From: an uncultured Veillonella sp.
GTDB lineage: Bacteria > Bacillota > Negativicutes > Veillonellales > Veillonellaceae
Length of the DNA: 10,319 nucleotides
Direction of reading: 5' to 3'
Assembly: GCF_934190855.1 (NCBI RefSeq)
Contig: NZ_CAKPTN010000055.1
Span: 1 to 10,319, forward strand
How positions within the stretch are numbered: the stretch's first letter is position 1; the number at the start of each line of letters is the position of its first letter. The notes under the pieces were generated by a model. That model was given only the letters and a program-made list of their open reading frames with translations, had not been told where the DNA came from and made no database searches. The position numbers and the translations under genes are program-made. This document shows, piece by piece, positions 1-6,161 of the stretch.

Positions 1-430
1 ATACATGAGTATCTACCGCAATGGCTGGTGTACCAAACAGTACTGACACAACCACATTTGCCGTCTTACGCCCTACGCCTGGTCATACAACGAGTTGATC
101 AAACTCACGAGGTACCTCCCCATGGTATTGTTCAACTAAAATCTGACAAGTAGCAATTAAGTTTTTCGCCTTCGATTTATAAAGACCACAATCCTTAATA
201 AGCGCTTCTAACTTAGTGACACCAATTGCTAACATCTTTGCCGGATGATTTAACTCAGGGAATAATCGTTTAGTGACGATATTTACCCGTTCATCCGTAC
301 ATTGAGCGGACAAGACAACGGCTACTAATAATTCAAATTCATTTGTATACTCAAGGGCAGGTTTTGCATCAAAATAATGCTCTTGTAATAATTTTAACTG
401 CTCTGCCTTTATTGCTTTTGTTACACGCAT
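1..430 (-). pseudogene. nth: Endonuclease III (nth), interrupted by an in-frame TGA and cut by the window edge
   Basis: Endonuclease III is a DNA glycosylase/AP lyase that removes oxidised pyrimidines in base excision repair. The first 115 codons match the family's N-terminal part, including FELLVAVVLSAQCTDERVN and GLYKSKAKNLI. A TGA (85-83) then interrupts the frame. The same frame continues without a shift into PGVGRKTANVV and IAVDTHV up to the window edge. These hold the helix-hairpin-helix, the catalytic Lys of GRKTA and the catalytic Asp of VDTH. The TGA sits where the family has Leu (LPGVGRKTA), and TTA or TTG to TGA is a one- or two-base change. A product stopping there would lack both catalytic residues and the C-terminal Fe-S region (not in view). 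I place the start at 430 because GAAAGGAG lies 6 bases upstream; a longer frame from 487 lacks such support. It is divergent from the DUF896 gene. A sequencing error is possible. Confidence 0.85.
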
Positions 431-506
431 ACAGCTCTCCTTTCTCACTTGTGAAAGTACAGACGCGTACAACTTATATCTTACCATACGTATTCATTTA
501 GTTCTA

Positions 507-515
507 TGTTATAAT
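507..515 (+). promoter_or_regulatory. Extended -10 promoter of the DUF896 gene
   Basis: TGTTATAAT is a perfect TATAAT preceded by TGn, the extended -10 form recognised by the housekeeping sigma factor. No good -35 hexamer stands at 16-18 bases, as is common for extended -10 promoters. Transcription would start near 522, giving a leader of about 30 bases before the ATG at 554. Confidence 0.55.
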
Positions 516-525
516 AAATCATGTT

Positions 526-540
526 ATTCTAATATAGAAT
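526..540 (+). promoter_or_regulatory. Small inverted repeat in the DUF896 leader
   Basis: ATTCTA-ATA-TAGAAT is a 6-base inverted repeat with a 3-base centre. It lies just after the predicted transcription start and two bases before the AGGAGGT ribosome binding site (543-549). It could be a repressor site or a weak leader hairpin, or it could be chance in AT-rich DNA. Confidence 0.3.
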
Positions 541-553
541 ACAGGAGGTCAAT

Positions 554-823
554 ATGAGTAATATTAACGATACATTAAATCGTATAAACGAACTGGCAGC
601 AAAGAAAAAATCTGGTCAAGAATTAACACCAGAGGAGTTAGCAGAAAAAAAAGAACTTTATGAAATCTACTTAGGCTTTATTCGAGGTCAAATCACAGAT
701 ACTTTAGATCGCGTTGAATTCGTAGATCCTGAAACTGGTGAACGAACAGCTCCTAAACGAGCTCTAGAAAATTTGGCTAAAGAAGCTGACCAAGATATTA
801 AAGAGCATAAAGATATTCACTAA
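554..823 (+). CDS. DUF896 (UPF0291, YnzC-like) small protein
   Basis: This 89-residue, highly charged cytoplasmic protein has no signal peptide or membrane segment. Residues 8-44 (LNRINELAAKKKSG, then TPEELAEKKELYEIYLGFIRG) match the two-helix hairpin of the DUF896/UPF0291 family, and residues 54-62 (VEFVDPETG) match its conserved VDPEG segment. Bacillus YnzC is a member; it lies in the SOS-induced yneA-yneB-ynzC operon, but its biochemical role is not established. The length fits the family (about 75-90 residues), with a somewhat longer acidic/basic tail. The start at 554 is supported by AGGAGGT at 543-549. It stands alone on the plus strand, divergent from nth, a DNA repair gene, and ends at a strong terminator. 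A repair or SOS link is only suggested by this neighbourhood. Family assignment is firm; function is unknown. Confidence 0.88.
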   Translation: MSNINDTLNRINELAAKKKSGQELTPEELAEKKELYEIYLGFIRGQITDTLDRVEFVDPETGERTAPKRALENLAKEADQDIKEHKDIH

Positions 824-830
824 AACTCAA

Positions 831-864
831 AAAAGCCCTTTGATACATGTATCAAAGGGCTTTT
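831..864. terminator. Bidirectional intrinsic terminator, perfect palindrome
   Basis: The two 17-base halves are exact reverse complements, starting AAAAGCCC and ending GGGCTTTT around an ACATGT centre. The stem is about 15 base pairs, with GC pairs near the base and a T-run on either strand. It lies between the convergent DUF896 gene (stop at 823) and aminotransferase gene (stop at 886), so one structure can end transcripts from both sides. Confidence 0.9.
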
Positions 865-885
865 AACATAAGCAAAACTTATCTA

Positions 886-2133
886 TTATAGTTTGCCAAG
901 ACGTTTCATTACATTATAGATTTTTGTAGCTAAACCAGTCATTTGGAATTTAGGAATACCGCAAGCAGCTACACGAATACCGTTAGCTAAAGCGATAACA
1001 TAAACATGTTCTTTCTTTAATTCTTCACAGATAGCATTGGCAGAATCTGTAGGAATTGTAATGAAGAAACCACCACGGTAAGGCAACATAGGAAGGCCTA
1101 CTTCTGCTGCTTCTTGTTTAAAGATGTCAGCACGATCGCGAATCATTTGGTAATTGCTATTACGCTCATCTTCATAAGCTTTAAATTTAACAGGATCTGC
1201 CACAATATTTGCCATGGTACGCATTGCAGGACGACAAATATTAGACCATGTTGCACGGCTAGTGTTTTTGTTAATTTCTAAGAATTCATCAGCGATTTCT
1301 TCGTCATCAGAAATACCAATCATAGCACCTACACGTTGACCGTACATAGTGAAGCCTTTAGACAAGCTATAGCAAACACATGTAAGGATAGCTTTTGGCA
1401 AGTGCCCAAATTTACTAAAGAATGCGCGTACTTCCTCTCTATCGCCAGAGAAGTCAAGGTACGCCACATCAATACCAATGATGACATTATTACGACCAAT
1501 CGCAACGAGTTCTTTCAAGAAATTAAGGATGGAGTCCCAATCTTTGTCTTCAATAGAGTAACCAGTTGGGTTATTACCAGGTGTATTAAACAAGATGACT
1601 ACATTTGTTTGTCTTGCAGCCAATTCGTTTACACGATTTTTAAATGCTTCATGATTAAAGTTATTTTGCTCATCAAATAAAGAGTACGTCACAAGTGTAC
1701 GACCAATGTCGCTGCAAATTACTTTATAAGCACCCCAGTACCAGTCAGCAGTTAATACTTCATCACCAGGCTCAGTATAGTTATAAATTAAGTGATGGAT
1801 GCCACCAGTACCACCAGCTGTAGCAATGCTACGGATGTGACCTTCAGGACGAGAATTACCAAAACATTCTTTCTCAGCAGCTGCTAGAAACTCTGGAATA
1901 CCTGCAATTGGAGCATAACCAATATGTTCAGTGTCAGAAAGACCCAAATATTCTTCTTTAACGGTTTTAAGGAAAACTAATTTGCCATCTTCATCGTGAA
2001 TAGCGCCTAAAGTACCATTTACAACGTTCTCGCGACCATTTTCTTTAGCATCAGCTAAAGCTTGTCCAGCAGTAACGAAGATCACGTCTTTTAATTTTTT
2101 CCCTTTTGCATGCTTTGCAGCTACACTTGTCAT
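886..2133 (-). CDS. Class I pyridoxal-phosphate aminotransferase, AspC/TyrB-like
   Basis: This 415-residue cytoplasmic enzyme of fold-type I transfers an amino group between an amino acid and a 2-oxo acid through pyridoxal phosphate. Visible landmarks are the cofactor-phosphate loop GGTGG (107-111), NNPTGY (187-192), the Asp that binds the pyridine nitrogen with a nearby Tyr (D222, Y225), the Schiff-base Lys in SLSKGFTMYGQRVG (K259), and the carboxylate-binding Arg in NGIRVA (R387). SRATWSN (292-298) aligns with the E. coli AspC segment around Arg292, which reads distal carboxylates. This points to subgroup I-alpha (aspartate or aromatic aminotransferase). The exact substrate cannot be read from the sequence. 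Length is near the roughly 395-400 residues of the family with a slightly longer N-terminus. GGATGGTG lies upstream of the start. The gene appears to be a single transcription unit, with terminators on both sides. Confidence 0.88.
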   Translation of the reverse strand: MTSVAAKHAKGKKLKDVIFVTAGQALADAKENGRENVVNGTLGAIHDEDGKLVFLKTVKEEYLGLSDTEHIGYAPIAGIPEFLAAAEKECFGNSRPEGHIRSIATAGGTGGIHHLIYNYTEPGDEVLTADWYWGAYKVICSDIGRTLVTYSLFDEQNNFNHEAFKNRVNELAARQTNVVILFNTPGNNPTGYSIEDKDWDSILNFLKELVAIGRNNVIIGIDVAYLDFSGDREEVRAFFSKFGHLPKAILTCVCYSLSKGFTMYGQRVGAMIGISDDEEIADEFLEINKNTSRATWSNICRPAMRTMANIVADPVKFKAYEDERNSNYQMIRDRADIFKQEAAEVGLPMLPYRGGFFITIPTDSANAICEELKKEHVYVIALANGIRVAACGIPKFQMTGLATKIYNVMKRLGKL

Positions 2134-2349
2134 AACTTACACCATCCTATCTAAAATGAATATTACACATTTATAATACCTAAACTTATTTAATTATACA
2201 ATGTGTATTCAGAAAATATATTGTATACATAAGAAATTTTACTAATCACATTCAATTTAATCATTAATTTAGCTTTGTATAGAATATATTAAATATCCTA
2301 TATAAAGCTTTCATAATTAATAATATACAAAAAATAGTAAATTTATAAC
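2134..2349. other. AT-rich intergenic stretch upstream of the aminotransferase
   Basis: These 216 bases between the aminotransferase start and the outer-membrane gene's terminator hold no plausible gene. The heptamer TTGTATA or its complement occurs four times (2195-2201, 2221-2227, 2275-2281, 2324-2330). I see no T-box specifier or antiterminator signature and no recognisable riboswitch. It probably holds the aminotransferase promoter. Confidence 0.7.
2173..2201 (-). promoter_or_regulatory. Candidate promoter of the aminotransferase gene
   Basis: On the minus strand TTGTAT (2201-2196) is followed after 17 bases by TATTAT (2178-2173), a plausible sigma-A pair about 40 bases upstream of the start codon. 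A competing reading uses TATAAT at 2198-2193 as the -10, but I see no good -35 for it. AT-rich sequence makes chance matches likely. Confidence 0.4.
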
Positions 2350-2377
2350 AAAAAAGGACCACTCATAAGAGTGGTCC
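2350..2377 (-). terminator. Intrinsic terminator after the outer-membrane beta-barrel gene
   Basis: On the minus strand a perfect 9-base-pair stem (GGACCACTC / GAGTGGTCC) with a 4-base loop is followed by six T residues. It lies 9 bases past the stop codon of the beta-barrel gene and would end its transcript, including any read-through from ftsZ. Confidence 0.92.
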
Positions 2378-2386
2378 CCCAGTTCC

Positions 2387-2956
2387 TTAGAAGGAGTAGC
2401 CTACACCAGCGTGTAAGCCTTTTGCAGTTTTATCGTTGCTATCTACACTATATTTATCATAGCCATAGTATAGATTTAAATCGATATCAGGGCGTACTTC
2501 GTATTGAGCACCTACTTGGTAAGTTTGCTTAATATCGTTACCCCAACCAGCTTTAGCAAAGCCGTTTACTTTGTCTGTCAAAGGTACATGACCGATAACA
2601 CCAGCTTGGAAGCCTAGTTCAGTGTCATTTGTACGAATTGCAGTACCTGCACCATAAACGTTTACGTTTGGATGCACTTTGTAAACTAATGCTAATTGAT
2701 GATCTTTGATATCACCATTTTTTGCATTTACTTTATCATAAGAATATTGTACTGCAGTTTTATCGGAAAGATCGTGTTGCAAAGAAACACCGAAACCATC
2801 GTTGCTATTACCGCCACCTTTGGATACATGTTGTTTAAATGCATAATCAGCTTGTACCTTAGTGGAACCATCGCTAATTTTTGTTACAGGTGCTGCTGCA
2901 AATGCGCTACCTGCTACAACTGTTGCTGCTAGAGTTAATAATACTAATTTCTTCAT
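2387..2956 (-). CDS. Small secreted outer-membrane beta-barrel protein
   Basis: This 189-residue protein begins with a clear Sec signal peptide: MKK, a hydrophobic core, then SAFA with cleavage expected after A20. The mature part (about 169 residues) alternates polar and hydrophobic/aromatic residues in short strands, such as GFGVSLQHDL, TAVQYSYDKV, HQLALVYKV, VNVYGAGTAI, TELGFQAGVIG, NGFAKAGWG, TYQVGAQYEV and DLNLYYGYDKY. They are joined by Asp/Asn/Lys-rich turns. It ends in LHAGVGYSF, the C-terminal aromatic signature recognised by the BAM assembly machine. Size and strand count suggest an 8- to 10-stranded barrel; no OmpA-like peptidoglycan domain or S-layer domain follows. A porin, adhesion or purely structural role cannot be told apart. 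The start is fixed by AGGAGGT at 2961-2967. It lies 80 bases after ftsZ on the same strand, with its own terminator. Outer-membrane location is well supported; specific function is not known. Confidence 0.85.
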   Translation of the reverse strand: MKKLVLLTLAATVVAGSAFAAAPVTKISDGSTKVQADYAFKQHVSKGGGNSNDGFGVSLQHDLSDKTAVQYSYDKVNAKNGDIKDHQLALVYKVHPNVNVYGAGTAIRTNDTELGFQAGVIGHVPLTDKVNGFAKAGWGNDIKQTYQVGAQYEVRPDIDLNLYYGYDKYSVDSNDKTAKGLHAGVGYSF

Positions 2957-2971
2957 TTGTACCTCCTATAC

Positions 2972-2989
2972 ACATACCCACTGGTATGT
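2972..2989 (-). promoter_or_regulatory. Leader hairpin next to the ribosome binding site of the beta-barrel gene
   Basis: ACATACC-AGTG-GGTATGT forms a perfect 7-base-pair stem with a 4-base loop in the minus-strand transcript. Only four bases separate it from AGGAGGT (2967-2961). No T-run follows, so it is not a terminator. It may stabilise the mRNA or tune ribosome access, or the dyad may be a protein-binding site in DNA. Confidence 0.5.
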
Positions 2990-3013
2990 CTTACTAAGTT
3001 ACTATTTACAGAT

Positions 3014-3025
3014 GTTATAGTTATA
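3014..3025 (-). promoter_or_regulatory. Weak -10 candidates upstream of the beta-barrel gene
   Basis: Two overlapping TATAAC hexamers (3025-3020 and 3019-3014, minus strand) lie in the 80-base gap after ftsZ. Either could be a -10 element, but no convincing -35 is seen. The gene might instead depend on read-through from ftsZ. Confidence 0.25.
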
Positions 3026-3036
3026 CACTCTATAAA

Positions 3037-4077
3037 TTAGCGTTTCATGAATACAGGGATATCAGGGATACCGCTGTTAGAATTTGTAGTGGATGCTGGA
3101 CGAGATGTAGTCGTTGTTTTACCGAATTCTGGCACACTTTTTGCACTAGAATTGAAGCCAGTTGCAACAACTGTAATTTGTACTTTATCGCCCAAGCTTT
3201 CATCGATAACAGAACCGAAGATGATATTTGCATCAGGATCTGCTGCATCAGAAATAATTTCAGCTGCTTCATTAACTTCAAAGATACTCAAATCAGAGCT
3301 ACCAGAGATGTTAAGCAAGATGCCTTTAGCACCATCGATGGAAGTTTCCAACAATGGGCTATTAATAGCCATTTTTGCAGCGTCTGCAGCGCGGTTTTCA
3401 CCTTCGCCAACACCAATACCCATCAAAGCTTCGCCTTGTTCTGTCATGATAGTTTTAACGTCAGCAAAGTCAAGGTTGATCAAACCAGGGATTTGAATCA
3501 AGTCAGAAATACCTTTGATACCTTGGCGAAGAACATCATCGGCTTTACTGAATGCATCAGTAATAGTACATTTTTTATCAACAACTTGTAATAATTTGTC
3601 ATTAGGGATAACGATAATTGTATCAACTTTTTGAGTCAAGAACTCAATACCTTTTTCTGCTGCAGCACGACGGCGTTTACCTTCGAATGCGAAAGGTTTA
3701 GTTACTACGCCTACAGTTAACGCGCCAACTTCTTTAGCACATTCTGCAACGATTGGAGCAGCACCAGTACCAGTACCACCACCCATACCTGCAGTTACGA
3801 ATACCATGTCAGCACCTTCAAGAGCTTTGATGATTTCTTCGCGGCTTTCTTGAGCAGCCTCTTCACCAACTTGTGGATTAGCACCTGCGCCAAGACCTTT
3901 AGTTACTTTTTCACCAATTTGAATTGTTACATCTGCTTTAGACAATTCAAGCACTTGGTTTTCTGTATTAACTGCTATGAATTGAACACCTTTAATTTGG
4001 TTATCTACCATGCGATTAACAGCGTTGTTACCACCGCCACCAACACCGATAACTTTAATATTTGCAAAATCAGACAT
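3037..4077 (-). CDS. ftsZ: Cell division GTPase FtsZ
   Basis: FtsZ is the tubulin-like GTPase that polymerises into the Z-ring at mid-cell and recruits the divisome. Visible features are the N-terminal nucleotide loop [13 protein letters not shown] (11-23), the tubulin signature [10 protein letters not shown] (99-108), and the T7 loop [11 protein letters not shown] (201-211), whose Asp203 and Asp206 complete the active site of the next subunit. The C-terminal globular domain runs to about residue 315. A short Ser/Thr-rich linker (about 316-336) leads to the conserved tail [10 protein letters not shown] (337-346), which binds membrane anchors such as FtsA or SepF. At 346 residues it is shorter than many FtsZ proteins because of the short linker. 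AGGAGG lies 7 bases before the ATG. The gene is 137 bases downstream of sbp. No ftsA precedes it. Confidence 0.98.
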   Translation of the reverse strand: MSDFANIKVIGVGGGGNNAVNRMVDNQIKGVQFIAVNTENQVLELSKADVTIQIGEKVTKGLGAGANPQVGEEAAQESREEIIKALEGADMVFVTAGMGGGTGTGAAPIVAECAKEVGALTVGVVTKPFAFEGKRRRAAAEKGIEFLTQKVDTIIVIPNDKLLQVVDKKCTITDAFSKADDVLRQGIKGISDLIQIPGLINLDFADVKTIMTEQGEALMGIGVGEGENRAADAAKMAINSPLLETSIDGAKGILLNISGSSDLSIFEVNEAAEIISDAADPDANIIFGSVIDESLGDKVQITVVATGFNSSAKSVPEFGKTTTTSRPASTTNSNSGIPDIPVFMKR

Positions 4078-4148
4078 TGAACTTCCTCCTCTTATCGTTA
4101 TTTATCGTATCAATATACGTCCCAATGTATCGATTTATATACTGACTA

Positions 4149-4157
4149 TTTATAACA
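4149..4157 (-). promoter_or_regulatory. ftsZ: Candidate extended -10 promoter for ftsZ
   Basis: The 137-base gap between sbp and ftsZ is the only sizeable gap in the dcw cluster here. On the minus strand it contains TGTTATAAA, an extended -10 with one mismatch to TATAAT, placed about 72 bases upstream of the start codon. No good -35 is seen. A separate ftsZ promoter is common in other bacteria and would explain the gap. Confidence 0.35.
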
Positions 4158-4214
4158 ATTACATTTATTTTACACTAAAATTTGAAAACTTTCCACTATA
4201 TAGAATGTGATTTA

Positions 4215-4559
4215 TTAGAACCGCTTAGTCATAATAATCTTGCGTATAGCACCTACATTAATAAATACTCGCAACCCAAACCCAATGAGAGCTACATAGT
4301 ATAGATTAATACCAATTAGGTCTCCTACATATACAAGAATAACAGCTAAAACTACATTTGAAAAGAACCCAATCACAAAATTGCTAAGATCAAAGATTCG
4401 TTCTAAGGCAGCCCGACTACCGCCAAATACTGCATCTAATGCAGCTAGAACCGCTACAGATGTATAGTTCGCATAACCGATAGGAATATGAAATGGTGCT
4501 ATCCAACCTAATGTAGCCCCTACAATGAGACCAGCTATGGCAAAGATATAAATATTCAT
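4215..4559 (-). CDS. sbp: Small basic protein Sbp (DUF1290)
   Basis: This is a 114-residue integral membrane protein of the DUF1290 family, found beside ftsZ in Firmicutes and Actinobacteria; its molecular role is not settled. Three hydrophobic segments are visible at about residues 4-26, 60-80 and 83-103. The family signature YTSVAVLAALDAVFGGSRA (31-49) lies between the first and second, followed by FVIGFFSNVVLAVILVYVGD. The C-terminus is basic (RKIIMTKRF). The ATG overlaps the stop of the DUF881 gene by four bases (ATGA), and GGAGG lies within the end of that gene, so the two are translationally coupled. In Bacillus subtilis the order is divIB, ylxW, ylxX, sbp, ftsA, ftsZ, which matches here except that ftsA is missing and there is one DUF881 gene rather than two. 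Confidence 0.93.
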   Translation of the reverse strand: MNIYIFAIAGLIVGATLGWIAPFHIPIGYANYTSVAVLAALDAVFGGSRAALERIFDLSNFVIGFFSNVVLAVILVYVGDLIGINLYYVALIGFGLRVFINVGAIRKIIMTKRF

Positions 4560-5251
4560 TCTTTACCTCCTAACTCATTAGGCTTCATATGTTCTTCCCG
4601 AAATGTTCCTGTGAAAGCTGGAATAGCCACCTCATTCTCTTCCTTGATGGTTACCTTAATTCCCCAATGTTTAAGGGAATCTACTACTCCACCACGCATA
4701 GTAAGCGCAGAGTTTAGCGTTTTAGGATCACCGATAGCTTTTACAATAAAGGGTGCCCCAAAAACTTTTCCATTCACAGTAATAGTAGGACCAGAACAAC
4801 GTATTTCTGATGTTCCTATCAACCGTTGATCATTGATAGCTATCGCCTCAGCCCCACCAGCGCGCAACTCATTGACGATACGTAAAATATCTTCATCATG
4901 AATTACAAATAAGTTAGGATTTTCACCACTCTGAATGGGTTTCAAACTATCTTCAATCAATACGCTAACGCCAGAACCTTTAACATTGGTTAAAGCAGCT
5001 CTCATCATGAGCTGATCATCAGACTTGCCATCACCAGTAGCACCGGACTGTTTAAGCGTTTCTATTTGTTTTAATAATGCATCCCGCTCACTTTGGGCTT
5101 CACGTAGTTGAACGGCTAAATCACCAGCCCGCTGCAAACGAATGTTTTCTTCTATATTATCTTGTGTCATCTTATATTGAGTTACAACCATGAACCCTAA
5201 TATACAGCTGACTAAGGCTATTGCCCACCGTTCGTGTCTCACGACAATCAT
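4556..5251 (-). CDS. DUF881 membrane protein (YlxW/YlxX-like)
   Basis: This 231-residue protein has one N-terminal membrane helix (about 9-25) after a short basic start. A charged coiled-coil-like segment follows (about 32-68, NIEENIRLQRAG to LLKQIETLK). An extracytoplasmic DUF881 domain then spans about 80-210. Family hallmarks are KGSGVSVLIEDS (91-102), IHDEDILRIVNELRAGGAEAIAIN (117-140), SEIRCSGPTITVNG (148-161) and APFIVKAIGDP (166-176). Bacillus has two such proteins, YlxW and YlxX, between divIB and sbp; their function is unknown, though position suggests a part in division or envelope assembly. The ATG follows the TAG of ftsQ with no gap, and its last codons overlap sbp, so it sits in a translationally coupled chain. 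I cannot say which of YlxW or YlxX it corresponds to. Confidence 0.92.
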   Translation of the reverse strand: MIVVRHERWAIALVSCILGFMVVTQYKMTQDNIEENIRLQRAGDLAVQLREAQSERDALLKQIETLKQSGATGDGKSDDQLMMRAALTNVKGSGVSVLIEDSLKPIQSGENPNLFVIHDEDILRIVNELRAGGAEAIAINDQRLIGTSEIRCSGPTITVNGKVFGAPFIVKAIGDPKTLNSALTMRGGVVDSLKHWGIKVTIKEENEVAIPAFTGTFREEHMKPNELGGKE

Positions 5252-6133
5252 CTACCTTTTATCTTCAACATGACCTTGTTTATCTTGTTTTGTATCATCT
5301 TTCTTAGTAGATGAAGTTTCCGTAGTCGGTGCCCCATTTTGATGTTTCTTTCCTTCAGGAATTACATCAGTCTTAATGTACGGTGATGAAACATTAACAT
5401 CTATATACTGTACATTACCATGGGTTTTCTTAATATCTTGTAACATCGACTGTGTTAGCTCAGCCTTTTTAGGTAAGTCTTTACCATCACCTAAACGAAT
5501 CTGTACACCAGATACGGTATAAGCCATAATTGCATCGGGATCACCAATATTGACCTCTGCAATATTCTTGAACGTACTTTCATCAAGAGAATTCAAATAC
5601 TCAAGAGCTGCTAGAATTGGCTTATCTACTACCGTATCGCCTAATAAAATATTTCCAGCTTTAACACCAGAAATCATTGGTACAGATGTATCTTGTATGG
5701 CTGGTTCTGATGCGATAACTTGACCTTTACTATCAATAGTTAAGTATCCGAACTGAGCGGGTACTACAGCAACGGCCTTGCGTTCTACAATGTGAACCTC
5801 CATAGTCAGTGGCAATTGATAACGTATATGAGCCTCTTCAACCCGTAAATCCTTTGCCAATCTAGATTTCAATTTTTCTGTACTAATTTGCAAAATGTTC
5901 ACAGGTTCATGTATATCACCTGCTACCATCACATCTTGTACAGTTACCTTATCCGATCCCGTGATTTTTAAGGATCCAAAAGGAATAGGTAGTGTAAACA
6001 ACCCCACCAACACGAGAGTAACTGCACCACCGATTTTTAACACTCGTTTTCTAAATACAGCCCGTTCATCACGAACAGGTGTAGAAGACTGCATCTCCCC
6101 AGAGCTGGATGGATGGTTTTGCTTATCATCCAT
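5252..6133 (-). CDS. ftsQ: Cell division protein FtsQ/DivIB
   Basis: FtsQ (DivIB in Gram-positives) is a bitopic divisome protein that links early and late division proteins and holds FtsB/FtsL. The 293 residues comprise a cytoplasmic tail (1-30), one membrane helix (about 31-50), and a POTRA domain (about 53-120) starting FGSLKITGSDKVTVQDVM and ending VHIVERKAVAVV. A beta-rich FtsQ domain follows (about 121-255), including YIDVNVSSPYIKT. A polar, Lys/Asp/Thr-rich tail (258-293) looks disordered. The sequence is diverged, as usual for this family, but the POTRA pattern and the position between ddl and the DUF881 gene make the call secure. AAGGAG precedes the ATG; the gap to ddl is 28 bases. 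It ends AGG TAG, immediately followed by the next ATG. Confidence 0.93.
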   Translation of the reverse strand: MDDKQNHPSSSGEMQSSTPVRDERAVFRKRVLKIGGAVTLVLVGLFTLPIPFGSLKITGSDKVTVQDVMVAGDIHEPVNILQISTEKLKSRLAKDLRVEEAHIRYQLPLTMEVHIVERKAVAVVPAQFGYLTIDSKGQVIASEPAIQDTSVPMISGVKAGNILLGDTVVDKPILAALEYLNSLDESTFKNIAEVNIGDPDAIMAYTVSGVQIRLGDGKDLPKKAELTQSMLQDIKKTHGNVQYIDVNVSSPYIKTDVIPEGKKHQNGAPTTETSSTKKDDTKQDKQGHVEDKR

Positions 6134-6161
6134 AGATAACTCCTTATGTTCTATTTAGCCT

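Noticed and set aside
83..85. TGA in nth read as a recoded codon (Trp or selenocysteine)
   Set aside because: TGA serves as the normal stop of murC and the DUF881 gene, and the family has Leu at this position, so recoding would not restore the expected residue.
428..487. Longer nth start at 487
   Set aside because: The extra 19 residues do not resemble the family, and a good ribosome binding site (437-444) points to the ATG at 430.
1336..1680. Plus-strand open frame opposite the aminotransferase
   Set aside because: It lies wholly antisense to a well-supported enzyme, has no ribosome binding site and resembles no known family.
2134..2349. T-box leader or riboswitch ahead of the aminotransferase
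   Set aside because: I see no T-box consensus, specifier loop or GC-rich antiterminator; the stretch is simply AT-rich.
2972..2989. Terminator between ftsZ and the beta-barrel gene
   Set aside because: The stem is not followed by a T-run and sits against the ribosome binding site, so it is better read as a leader structure.
3047..3591. Open frames on the plus strand opposite ftsZ
   Set aside because: They are antisense shadows of a highly conserved gene, with composition dictated by the ftsZ codons.
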